Source of the DNA: Chloroflexota bacterium
GTDB taxonomy: Bacteria; Chloroflexota; Limnocylindria; Limnocylindrales; CSP1-4
DNA: 8,548 nt
Reading direction: 5' to 3'
NCBI GenBank assembly: GCA_021812735.1
Contig: JAKAMV010000388.1
Coordinates: 1-8,548 of the forward strand
Under the pieces are notes generated by a model. That model searched no databases. It had not been told where the DNA came from and worked only from the letters and a program-made list of their open reading frames with translations. Every line of letters begins with the position of its first letter. Position 1 is the first letter of the stretch. Below, one piece after another: positions 1 to 6,590 of this stretch. The position numbers and the translations under genes are program-made.

Positions 1-348
1 ACCGACGGCGACGTGTTCGACCTGCTCGACGACCTGATCGAGATCGGCGTCGACATCGTGAACCCGGTCCAGACCTCCGCCGGGCGGATGTCCGACCTGG
101 CCGGCCTCAAGCGGCGCTACGGCGAGCGGGCCAGCTTCTGCGGCGCGATCGACACCAAGCACGTCCTGCCCAGCGGCACGCCCGCCGAGGTCCGGGCCGA
201 GGTCGGCCGCGTGATCCGCGAGCTGGGCGTCGGCGGCGGCTACCTTCTGGCGGCGGTGCACACGATCATGGACGACGTCCCGGCGGAGAACATCCTCGCG
301 ATGGTCGACGCGGCCCAGGAGCTGGGGCGCTATCCCCTGGGGGGCTGA
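1..348 (+). CDS. Uroporphyrinogen decarboxylase-fold (URO-D family) protein, C-terminal fragment
   Basis: The frame is open from the left edge to a TGA at 346-348 and gives the last 115 residues of a protein whose start lies outside the window. The fragment reads as the C-terminal third of a URO-D-fold TIM barrel. It begins with TDGDVFDLLDDLIEIGVD, followed by NPVQTSAGRM, a CGAIDTKHVLP strand-loop, a glycine-rich GVGGGYLLAAVHTI segment, and a DVPAENILAMVDAA helix ending in GRYPL. The NPVQ, GxIDTxHVLPxGTPxEV and DVPxENI pattern is, from family knowledge, typical of the methyltransferase-like (MtaA/CmuA-type) branch rather than of HemE, the haem-pathway enzyme. Substrate and cofactor cannot be read from this part; a corrinoid or methyl-group role is only a family-level possibility. 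The gene ends 34 bases before nadB, which seems to have its own promoter, so a functional link to NAD synthesis is not implied. Confidence 0.8.
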   Translation, partial: TDGDVFDLLDDLIEIGVDIVNPVQTSAGRMSDLAGLKRRYGERASFCGAIDTKHVLPSGTPAEVRAEVGRVIRELGVGGGYLLAAVHTIMDDVPAENILAMVDAAQELGRYPLGG

Positions 349-370
349 CGGCCGGCGACGGGTCCGGGGG

Positions 371-376
371 TACGAT
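371..376 (+). promoter_or_regulatory. Putative -10 element of a leaderless nadB transcript
   Basis: TACGAT matches the bacterial -10 consensus at T1, A2, A5 and T6 and stands out in very GC-rich surroundings. Only six bases (CACCCG) separate it from the nadB ATG at 383, so transcription would begin at or very near the A of the start codon. No Shine-Dalgarno sequence precedes that ATG, which supports a leaderless mRNA. A convincing -35 at 16-18 bases was not found; CTGACG at 345-350 is 20 bases away. Confidence 0.5.
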
Positions 377-382
377 CACCCG

Positions 383-1990
383 ATGAACCAGACGACAGCC
401 GACGCCGCTCCCATCGTCATCGTGGGCGCCGGCCTCGCCGGCCTCACCGTCGCCCTCCACCTCGCCGACCTGCACCCCGTCGTGGTCCTCGCCAAGCGCG
501 GCTTCGACGAGGCGGCCACGTCACGGGCTCAGGGCGGGATCGTCGGCGTCCTGGGCGATGACGACAGCGTGGACCTCCACGTCCGCGACACGCAGGTCGC
601 GGGAGCGGGTCTTGTCGACGAGCACACCGCGCGCTTTATCGCCGAGCACAGCGCGGCGGCGATCGAGTGGCTGGTGGACCAGGGCGTGCCGTTCACGCCG
701 GACCGCGAGGGCCCGCTGGGCCTGCACCTCACCCGCGAGGGAGGGCACACCGTGCGGCGGATCGCGCATGCCGCCGACGCCACGGGCCAGGCGATCCACG
801 ACGTGCTCCTCGCCAAGGCGCTCGCCCATCCCCGCATCACGCTCCGCGAGCGCTGGATGGCCGTCGACCTGGTGACCTCCCGACACCTGCGCCGCGACGA
901 GCCGGCCCGCTGCTACGGCGTGTACGCCCTCGACATCGACGCCGGCCGGGTGGAGACGCTGCCGGCGTCGGCGGTGGTCATGGCGACGGGCGGGGTGGGG
1001 AAGGTGTACCGCTACACGACCAACCCCGAGACCTCGACCGGCGACGGCATCGCGATGGCCTGGCGGGCCGGCTGCCGGATCGCGAACATGGAGTTCATCC
1101 AGTTCCACCCGACCTGCCTGTACCACCCGGTCGAGCGCAGCTTCCTGATCACCGAGGCGATGCGCGGTGAGGGCGCCCAGCTCAAGCTGCCGGACGGCAC
1201 GCGGTTCATGGCCCGCCACGACGAGCGGATGGAGCTGGCGCCCCGCGACATCGTGGCGCGCGCGATCGACTTCGAGATGAAGCGCCACGGCCTCGACTAC
1301 GTCTGGCTCGACGCCCGCCACCTCGGCGAGCCGTTCCTCAAGGAGCACTTCCCGACGATCTACGCGCGCTGCCTCGAGCTCGGGATCGATATCGCGAAAG
1401 AGCCGATCCCCGTCGTGCCGGCGGCCCACTACACGTGCGGCGGCGTGGTCACGGACTTGGACGGGCGCACCGACCTCCCCGGCCTGTACGCGGTCGGCGA
1501 GACCACCTACACGGGCCTCCACGGGGCCAACCGCCTCGCGAGCAACTCGCTCCTCGAGTGCGTGGTCGTGGGCCGCACCGCGGCGGCCGCGATCGACGCG
1601 GCCGAGACGCAGCCGGCGGAGGCCCTGCCGGCCTGGGACGAGAGCCAGGTGGAGGACACCGACGAGCAGGTGGTGATCTCGCACAACTGGGACGAGCTCC
1701 GCCTGACGATGTGGAACTACGTGGGGATCGTGCGCACGACCAAGCGCCTCGAGCGGGCGCTCCACCGGATCCGGCTGCTGCGCGACGAGACCGACGAGTA
1801 CTACGCCAAGTTCCGCGTCAACCGCGACCTGCTGGAGCTGCGCAACCTGCTCACGACGTCGGAGCTCGTGGTCCGATCGGCGCTCTCGCGCCACGAGAGC
1901 CGCGGCCTCCACTACAGCCGCGACTACCCATACACGCTGCCCGCCAGCCTGCCCACCGTCTTGGCCCGCAAGCAGCGCTCGAGCGGCTGA
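383..1990 (+). CDS. nadB: L-aspartate oxidase
   Basis: This FAD-dependent cytosolic enzyme oxidises L-aspartate to iminoaspartate, the first step of de novo NAD synthesis. The 535-residue product has the usual family length (E. coli NadB is about 540). The Rossmann FAD motif GAGLAGL is at residues 15-21, and SRAQGGI (47-53) is the characteristic second FAD loop. Counterparts of the E. coli active-site residues all appear, shifted by two: E119 in LTREGGHT, H242 in QFHPT, E258 in ITEAMRGEG, R288 in PRDIVARAID, H349 in AAHYTCGG and R384 in HGANRLASNSLLE. The C-terminal helical domain (about 430-520) is complete. The ATG at 383 is chosen because the FAD motif starts 14 residues in and a TACGAT box lies just upstream. 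The product should feed unstable iminoaspartate to NadA, whose gene lies in the convergent pair. The gene ends inside a hairpin shared with nadC. Confidence 0.96.
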   Translation: MNQTTADAAPIVIVGAGLAGLTVALHLADLHPVVVLAKRGFDEAATSRAQGGIVGVLGDDDSVDLHVRDTQVAGAGLVDEHTARFIAEHSAAAIEWLVDQGVPFTPDREGPLGLHLTREGGHTVRRIAHAADATGQAIHDVLLAKALAHPRITLRERWMAVDLVTSRHLRRDEPARCYGVYALDIDAGRVETLPASAVVMATGGVGKVYRYTTNPETSTGDGIAMAWRAGCRIANMEFIQFHPTCLYHPVERSFLITEAMRGEGAQLKLPDGTRFMARHDERMELAPRDIVARAIDFEMKRHGLDYVWLDARHLGEPFLKEHFPTIYARCLELGIDIAKEPIPVVPAAHYTCGGVVTDLDGRTDLPGLYAVGETTYTGLHGANRLASNSLLECVVVGRTAAAAIDAAETQPAEALPAWDESQVEDTDEQVVISHNWDELRLTMWNYVGIVRTTKRLERALHRIRLLRDETDEYYAKFRVNRDLLELRNLLTTSELVVRSALSRHESRGLHYSRDYPYTLPASLPTVLARKQRSSG

Positions 1991-2010
1991 CCGCCCGTCA
2001 GCCCTCGAGC
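1977..2010. terminator. Shared hairpin at the convergent nadB/nadC ends
   Basis: A near-perfect inverted repeat spans the 7-base gap between the two stop codons. GCTCGAG (1977-1983) pairs with CTCGAGC (2004-2010), C1984 is bulged, and GGCTGAC (1985-1991) pairs with GTCAGCC (1997-2003), leaving the five-base loop CGCCC. The result is a 14-bp GC-rich stem. No T-run follows on either strand, so it is not a classical intrinsic terminator. Its position suits a bidirectional terminator or an RNA 3'-end stabiliser. The TGA of nadB (1988-1990) is exactly base-paired with the complement of the nadC TGA (1998-2000), because both genes end in CTCGAG-(C)-GGC-TGA. The structure is seen in the sequence; the terminator role is inferred. 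Confidence 0.6.
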
Positions 2011-2879
2011 ATCCGCATCGAGTAGTCGACCGCGCGCACGTGCTTGGTCAGGGCGCCGACCGAGATCCGGTCGACCCCCGTCGCCGCGAGCTCGCGCAGG
2101 CCGTCGAGCTCCACGCCGCCGGACGCCTCGAGCAGGGCCCGGCCCGCCGTGCGGCGGACGGCCTCGCGGAGGTCCGCGAGGGTGAAGTTGTCGAGCAGGA
2201 TGCTGGCGGCCCCGGCGTCGAGGGCCTCGCCGAGCTGATCGAGGCGCTCCACCTCGATCTGGATCGGGACGTCCGCGCCGGCGACCAGGGCGGCCGCCGC
2301 CTGGAGCGCCTCGGCGATGCCGCCCGCCGCGGCGATGTGGTTCTCCTTGATGAGGACCCCGTCCCACAGCGCGAGGCGCTGGTTGCCGCCACCGCCGACG
2401 CGGACCGCGTGCTTCTGCGCGAGCCGCAGCCCGGGCACCGTCTTGCGGGTGTCGAGGACCAGGCAGCCGCGCGGGTTGGGCGAGGCACCCTCGATGGCCC
2501 GCGCGTGGCGGCGGGCCGCCGTCGCGGTCCCCGACAGGAGCTGGAGGAAGTTGAGCGCCGGGCGCTCGGCCGAGAGCAGCGCCCGCGCCGAGCCCCGCAC
2601 GTCGCAGACGGCGGTGCCCGCAGCCATGTCATCACCCTCGGCGTACGCCCAGCGGACGGTCGCGGCCGGGTCGAGCGCCAGCACGCAGGCCTCGAACCAG
2701 GCGCAGCCGCACAGCACGGCGTCCTCCCGGACGGTCACGCGGGCGTGCGCGGGTCCGTCGGGGACCAGCCGCGCCGTCCAGTCGCCGGTGCCGATGTCCT
2801 CGCGAAGCGCATCGCGGACATTGCGGGCCCGGGCCTCCTCGAGGGTCTCGTTCGCCGCGACGGCGTCGTACCTCTCCAT
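1998..2879 (-). CDS. nadC: Nicotinate-nucleotide diphosphorylase (carboxylating), quinolinate phosphoribosyltransferase
   Basis: This enzyme joins quinolinate to PRPP and decarboxylates it to nicotinate mononucleotide, the third step of de novo NAD synthesis. The 293-residue length fits the family (about 280-300). The N-terminal domain carries REDIGTGDWT (26-35) and ALNFLQLLSGTAT (108-120). The barrel carries DTRKTVPGLR (143-152), HAVRVGGGGNQR (157-168), LIKENHI (176-182), then IEVE, ILLDNF, EASGGV and the closing DRISVGALTKHV. One oddity is Q167, encoded by CAG, where the family usually has His in the NHR motif that contacts substrate phosphate; the flanking N166 and R168 are kept. The ATG at 2879 is chosen because it lies eight bases after the nadA stop and gives the normal N-terminus; the upstream GGGCGG is only a weak ribosome-binding site. 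It is very probably translated from the nadA transcript. Confidence 0.95.
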   Translation of the reverse strand: MERYDAVAANETLEEARARNVRDALREDIGTGDWTARLVPDGPAHARVTVREDAVLCGCAWFEACVLALDPAATVRWAYAEGDDMAAGTAVCDVRGSARALLSAERPALNFLQLLSGTATAARRHARAIEGASPNPRGCLVLDTRKTVPGLRLAQKHAVRVGGGGNQRLALWDGVLIKENHIAAAGGIAEALQAAAALVAGADVPIQIEVERLDQLGEALDAGAASILLDNFTLADLREAVRRTAGRALLEASGGVELDGLRELAATGVDRISVGALTKHVRAVDYSMRMLEG

Positions 2880-2887
2880 CCGCCGCC

Positions 2888-4006
2888 CTACGCCGAGCCG
2901 AGGTGCGGCACGTGGCCGCGGTACGCGGGCACGACGCTGCCGGGGTTCGCCTCGACGAACGCGAGCATGCGCTCGATCGGCCGCAGCGCACGCTCGCGGA
3001 CGGGCTCGGGCACGGAGACCTCGCCGCGGCCGGTCTCGAGCGCCGCGATCACCCCGTCGAGGCTGTTCATCGCCATCCACGGGCAGTGCGCGCAGCTCTT
3101 GCAGGTGGCGCTGTCGCCGGCGGTCGGCGCCTCGATGAGGGTCTTGCCCGGCGCGAGCTGGCGCATCCGGTGGAGGATCCCGTTGTCGGTGGCCACGATG
3201 TACTCGGGCGCGGTGCCGTCGACCACCGCGGCCAGCAGCTGCGACGTGGACCCGACGACGTCCGCCAGCGCCACGACGCCCTCCGGGGACTCGGGGTGCA
3301 CGAGCACGAGCGCGTCGGGGTGCTCCTCGCGGAGCAGCTCGAGCTCGACCGCCTTGAACTCGTCGTGGACGACGCAGGCGCCCCGCCACAGGACCAGGTC
3401 GGCACCGGTCTCGCGAGCGATGTACTCGCCCAGGTGCCGGTCCGGGGCCCAGAGGATGGACTGGCCGCGGGCGGCGAGGTCTCGCACGATCGCGAGCGCG
3501 CAGGACGAGGTGACCATCCAGTCCGCGCGCGCCTTCACCGCCGCGCTCGTGTTCGCGTAGACGACGACCGTGCGGTCGGGATGCGCGTCGCAGAAGGCCG
3601 AGAACTCCTCGGGCGGGCAGCCCAGGTCGAGCGAGCAGGTGGCGTCGATGTCGGGGACCAGGACCCGCTTGTCGGGGCTCAGGATCTTGGCGGTCTCGGC
3701 CATGAACCGGACGCCGGCCACGACCAGGGTCTGGGCACGGTGGGAGCGGCCGAACCGGGCCATCTCGAGCGAATCGGCCACCAGCCCGCCCGTCTCGAGG
3801 GCAAGGTCCTGGATGTCGCCATCGGTGTAGAAGTGCGCGACGAGCACCGCGTCCTGAGCCCGCAGCAGGTTGGCCGCCCGCGCCCTGGCGGCGGCCCGCG
3901 CCGCCGGATCGGGCGTCGGCGGGACGCGGGCCCACGCCTGGGCGATCCGCTCCGCCCCGGAGAGGACCGGCAGCGGGAAGTCGATCCTGCGTCGCTCGAT
4001 GGTCAC
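2888..4006 (-). CDS. nadA: Quinolinate synthase
   Basis: NadA is a [4Fe-4S] enzyme that condenses iminoaspartate from NadB with dihydroxyacetone phosphate to form quinolinate. The 372-residue product contains [18 protein letters not shown] (57-74), [13 protein letters not shown] (99-111), the cluster cysteine C124 in [11 protein letters not shown], a second in [10 protein letters not shown] (C211), and the C-terminal CKSCAHC motif (C302, C305, C308) followed by PWMAMN. By comparison with E. coli NadA, C124, C211 and C308 should be the cluster ligands, leaving the fourth iron open for substrate. The GTG at 4006 is chosen because GAGG lies five bases upstream and no ATG occurs at a sensible place. 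The frame stays open far upstream, but that stretch overlaps the lipoprotein gene in another frame and is not coding. It is the first gene of a nadA-nadC pair and has a candidate -10 box at 4047-4052. The cluster predicts oxygen sensitivity. Confidence 0.96.
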   Translation of the reverse strand: MTIERRRIDFPLPVLSGAERIAQAWARVPPTPDPAARAAARARAANLLRAQDAVLVAHFYTDGDIQDLALETGGLVADSLEMARFGRSHRAQTLVVAGVRFMAETAKILSPDKRVLVPDIDATCSLDLGCPPEEFSAFCDAHPDRTVVVYANTSAAVKARADWMVTSSCALAIVRDLAARGQSILWAPDRHLGEYIARETGADLVLWRGACVVHDEFKAVELELLREEHPDALVLVHPESPEGVVALADVVGSTSQLLAAVVDGTAPEYIVATDNGILHRMRQLAPGKTLIEAPTAGDSATCKSCAHCPWMAMNSLDGVIAALETGRGEVSVPEPVRERALRPIERMLAFVEANPGSVVPAYRGHVPHLGSA

Positions 4007-4011
4007 GTTCG

Positions 4012-4015
4012 CCTC
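4012..4015 (-). promoter_or_regulatory. Ribosome-binding site deciding the nadA GTG start
   Basis: On the minus strand GAGG stands five bases before the GTG at 4006 (GAGG-CGAAC-GTG). It is one of the two clear Shine-Dalgarno sequences in the window and fixes a GTG start for nadA where no ATG is available. Confidence 0.6.
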
Positions 4016-4046
4016 GCTGGGGCCGCCGTGCAGCCGTGTGCTCCTG

Positions 4047-4052
4047 ATCGTA
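4047..4052 (-). promoter_or_regulatory. Putative -10 element for the nadA-nadC operon
   Basis: The minus strand reads TACGAT here, the same hexamer that lies before nadB. With a start about seven bases downstream, the nadA mRNA would have a leader of roughly 30-35 bases that includes the GAGG ribosome-binding site. It lies in the 80-base gap between the lipoprotein stop and nadA, where a new promoter would be expected. No good -35 hexamer was found at the normal distance. Confidence 0.4.
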
Positions 4053-4086
4053 GCGCGACTGTCCGCGGGGCCCGTCGGGAGCGTGC

Positions 4087-5076
4087 TCAGCCGGCCGGTG
4101 TCAGCCAGACGGGGTAGTCCGTGACGTTCTCCGGTGTGCCGTCCTTGGGGGAGAGGTCGAAGACGCGCAGCGTGCCCCACTGCGCCTTGGCCACCGTGTA
4201 GCCCAGCGACGTCGAGAAGTCGCCCCAGCACCCCGTCCCGCACGACGCCATGGCCTGCCGGTCGACGAGCACGATGCCGGCCGCGTCCCGGAGCTGGATC
4301 CGGAACGTCGCCTCGAACACGTTGGCGAGGCCGCTCACGGCGGCGGGGTTGCCCGCCGCGGCACCCCACGCCGGCCGGTCGACGAAGATGCCCGGCAGGA
4401 AGCCGGTGTACCCGGCCCGCGTCCCCGGCGCCGCTCCCGTGTAAGGCGTGCCGTCGAGCTCCAGCGCGACGGCGTCGACCGTGGAGAACTGGGTCAGGGT
4501 GTAGACGACCTGGGCGAGTCGCGCGTCCGGGCGGGCAGGGTCGAGCCCAGCCGTGAACTCGCTCGAGAGGTCGACCGCTGCGACGCCGTTCTTGATGGCC
4601 AGGCCCAGCAGCCGGGTGGCGGCAGGGATCGCCGTGGACATCGCGGGCCGCGCGCCCAGCTCCGAGGGGCTCGGGCCCGCGAGGAGCTGCCGCATCGCGG
4701 CGGTCGCGACCGCCACCGTCGCGGGGATCTCCCGCAGCACCGGCGCGAGTCCGCCGCCCTGTCCGGCCGTGGCGCCGAGCACGAAGTAGGCGCGCACGAT
4801 GACGGTTCCCGACACGGCCGGCGTGGGCGACGCGGCCGGCGCGATCGACGACGCGGCGGCGGTGGGCGCGTCGACAGACGATGGCGCGGGGCTCGGCTGC
4901 CCGCTCGCCCACGGCGTGGCGTCGCCGGACGGCGGGACGACCGACGCGTTGCCGGTGGGCGTCGGCGTGGACGGCGTGCCGAGGGCCCCGCTGCTGGGCG
5001 AGCACGCGGCCACCAGGGCCAGGACGGCGAGGAGGACCGGGATCAGCTGCGTGAATGAGCGGCCGGCGGTGCGCAT
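4087..5076 (-). CDS. GerMN-Gmad2 domain lipoprotein (LpqB-like position)
   Basis: This is a predicted 329-residue secreted lipoprotein. A basic N-terminus and hydrophobic stretch (residues 9-24) end in the lipobox V-A-A-C, with Cys25 the expected lipidation site. Residues 26-90 form a low-complexity linker rich in Pro, Ser, Thr and Ala. Residues about 92-218 match the GerMN pattern: [46 protein letters not shown] and [21 protein letters not shown]. Residues about 238-329 look like Gmad2, an immunoglobulin-like fold: [16 protein letters not shown], the [11 protein letters not shown] strand pair, and [21 protein letters not shown]. The ATG at 5076 is chosen over one at 5139 because GAGG lies eight bases upstream and the signal peptide then has normal length. 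It follows the MtrB-like kinase gene by 84 bases on the same strand, as lpqB follows mtrB in Actinobacteria, where LpqB modulates MtrB. A similar role here is inferred. Confidence 0.87.
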   Translation of the reverse strand: MRTAGRSFTQLIPVLLAVLALVAACSPSSGALGTPSTPTPTGNASVVPPSGDATPWASGQPSPAPSSVDAPTAAASSIAPAASPTPAVSGTVIVRAYFVLGATAGQGGGLAPVLREIPATVAVATAAMRQLLAGPSPSELGARPAMSTAIPAATRLLGLAIKNGVAAVDLSSEFTAGLDPARPDARLAQVVYTLTQFSTVDAVALELDGTPYTGAAPGTRAGYTGFLPGIFVDRPAWGAAAGNPAAVSGLANVFEATFRIQLRDAAGIVLVDRQAMASCGTGCWGDFSTSLGYTVAKAQWGTLRVFDLSPKDGTPENVTDYPVWLTPAG

Positions 5077-5084
5077 GGCCGGGA

Positions 5085-5088
5085 CCTC
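5085..5088 (-). promoter_or_regulatory. Ribosome-binding site deciding the lipoprotein start
   Basis: The minus strand reads GAGG-TCCCGGCC-ATG, placing GAGG eight bases before the ATG at 5076. The alternative in-frame ATG 63 bases upstream has no such motif and would put 21 extra residues before the signal peptide. Confidence 0.55.
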
Positions 5089-5160
5089 GATGCGGGCTCC
5101 GAACGCCACCAGCATCGCCCCCATGCATGTCGAGCGCATCGCCGCGGGGTAACGATCAGG

Positions 5161-6579
5161 TCACGCCTGGGTCGACGCCGCCGTGAGGGGCACGGTGAGC
5201 GTGAAGACCAGCCCGCCACCCGGGCGGGACCGAGCCCGGAGCGAGGCGCCGATCAGCGTGGCGTGCTCGGCGGCAATCGCGAGGCCCAGGCCCGACGAGC
5301 CGCCCGCGCGGGATGAATCCGCCTTGTAGAACCGCTCGAAGAGGTGCGGGATCGCGAGCGCGGGCACCCCCGGCCCCCGGTCCGCCACCGTGATCACGGC
5401 CCCGTCCCGGGCGACGACGAGCGACACCTCGACCGGGGTCCCGGGGGCGTGGTCGCGGGCGTTGTCGAGCAGGTTGCCCAGGATCCGCTCAAGGCGGCGC
5501 GGGTCGCTGATGGCGGCGACCGGCGTCGCCGGTGTCGTCAGGGCCGTCCCGGGCAGCCGGGCAGCGACCACCGCCGCCACGAGGCGCCCGATGTCCACGG
5601 GCTCGAGGGACGGCTGCTCCGCGGCGGCGTCGAACCGGGAGATCTCGAGCAGGTCGTCGACCAGCGTCCGCATCCGGCGCACGTCGCGGGCGAGGAGCTC
5701 GCCAGCGCGGCGCTCATCGGGCGGGAGGCCGCCCAGGGCCGGCTCGATCAGGGAAGCCTCCGCCACCAGTGCGGAGAGCGGTGTGCGCAGCTCATGGGCG
5801 ACGTCGGCCACGAACTGGCGGTTCTGGCCCTGCGCCTCCTCCAGCCGCGCCATGGTCGCCTTGAGCGAGGCGGCCATCCGGTTGAGCTCGGAGGCGAGCT
5901 CCGCCAGCTCGTCGCGGCCGCCGGCGGGCACCCGTGCGTCAAGGTCGCCCCCCGCGATGCGCCTGGCCGTGGCCCCGGCCGCCGCGACCGGACGCAGGAT
6001 CCCCCGCGCGATGACCCCGGCCGTGATGAGGGCGAGCAGGATCGCCAGCAGCGCGGCGCCCCCGAGGCCCAGCCGCAGCTGGGCGAGCGCCGTGTCCACC
6101 TGCGAGGCGTCGAACACGAAGTAGAGGTCGGGCGGCCCGCCCTGGCGTCCGCCGACGATCAGCACGCTCTCGCCGCGGAGCTGCTGCCAGGCGAACCCGA
6201 GCTGCCCGCCCGCCACGATCGCGCGGAGGCCCGGGTCGATCTCCGACAAGGCTCCCGCCAGGGCGGGCGAGGACACGTAGACGTCGCCGTTCCCGAAGTC
6301 CGCGATCGTCTCCACATCGCCGCGGAAGCGGAACGCCGCAGGCAGCCCGCTGGCGGCGAACGCCGCGGCGGTGGTCGGCGGGGGGATCTCGGCAGGCAGC
6401 AGGACCGAGAGGTTGAAGTCCGCCTGGCGCCGGGCCTCGGCGACCATCGAGCTGCGCAGCGACCCGTCCACGAACGCGTACACGCCGAGGCCGATCCCGG
6501 CCACCGTCACCGCCACGAGGACGACCAGGGTTAGGGCCAGGCGCATCCGGAGGCCGCCGCGGGGGAGGAGGCGCCACAC
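5161..6579 (-). CDS. MtrB-like sensor histidine kinase
   Basis: This is a 472-residue membrane sensor kinase that would phosphorylate the regulator encoded just upstream. A first transmembrane helix (about 14-36) and a second (about 170-191) enclose an extracytoplasmic region (about 38-165) with no domain I recognise. A HAMP linker follows (about 192-245: RPVAAAGATARRIAGGDLDA, then DELAELASELNRMAASL). The dimerisation H-box is FVADVAHELRTPL with phosphoacceptor H262. The ATPase domain has the N-box NLLDNARDHAP (N369, N373), the G1 motif ADRGPGVP, the F-box LFERFYKADSSRAGG and the G2 motif SSGLGLAIA. The FVxDVxHELRTPL, LVDDLLEISRFDA and FYKADSSRA wording resembles actinobacterial MtrB. The start is a GTG 11 bases after the regulator stop with only a weak ribosome-binding site; the ATG at 6546 (codon 12) is possible and would keep the first membrane helix. 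Confidence 0.93.
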   Translation of the reverse strand: MWRLLPRGGLRMRLALTLVVLVAVTVAGIGLGVYAFVDGSLRSSMVAEARRQADFNLSVLLPAEIPPPTTAAAFAASGLPAAFRFRGDVETIADFGNGDVYVSSPALAGALSEIDPGLRAIVAGGQLGFAWQQLRGESVLIVGGRQGGPPDLYFVFDASQVDTALAQLRLGLGGAALLAILLALITAGVIARGILRPVAAAGATARRIAGGDLDARVPAGGRDELAELASELNRMAASLKATMARLEEAQGQNRQFVADVAHELRTPLSALVAEASLIEPALGGLPPDERRAGELLARDVRRMRTLVDDLLEISRFDAAAEQPSLEPVDIGRLVAAVVAARLPGTALTTPATPVAAISDPRRLERILGNLLDNARDHAPGTPVEVSLVVARDGAVITVADRGPGVPALAIPHLFERFYKADSSRAGGSSGLGLAIAAEHATLIGASLRARSRPGGGLVFTLTVPLTAASTQA

Positions 6580-6590
6580 GGGCCGAGACC

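Noticed and set aside
521..1912. Minus-strand open frame (463 codons) opposite nadB
   Set aside because: Its composition is that of a reverse-complement shadow (Arg, Val, Ala and His rich) and it has no motif, while nadB on the other strand has every expected catalytic residue.
2040..3560. Long plus-strand open frame (506 codons) opposite nadC and nadA
   Set aside because: It lies antisense to two well-supported enzymes, has low-complexity Arg/Gly/Ala-rich composition and no family motif. Such frames are expected in very GC-rich DNA, where stop codons are rare.
4062..4079. GC-rich palindrome in the lipoprotein-nadA gap as a terminator
   Set aside because: The arms (CCGCGGG and CCCGTCGG) pair only with a bulge and leave about one base for the loop. 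A usable hairpin would have only a few pairs, with no T-run after it.
4007..5128. Upstream extension of the nadA frame across the lipoprotein gene
   Set aside because: The frame is open for over 1,100 bases before the nadA GTG, but the translation is Arg/Gly/His-rich with no motif and overlaps the lipoprotein gene in another frame. The GAGG site and family length fix the nadA start at 4006.
5344..6534. Plus-strand open frame (396 codons) opposite the kinase gene
   Set aside because: It is fully antisense to a complete histidine kinase, with biased composition and no recognisable domain.
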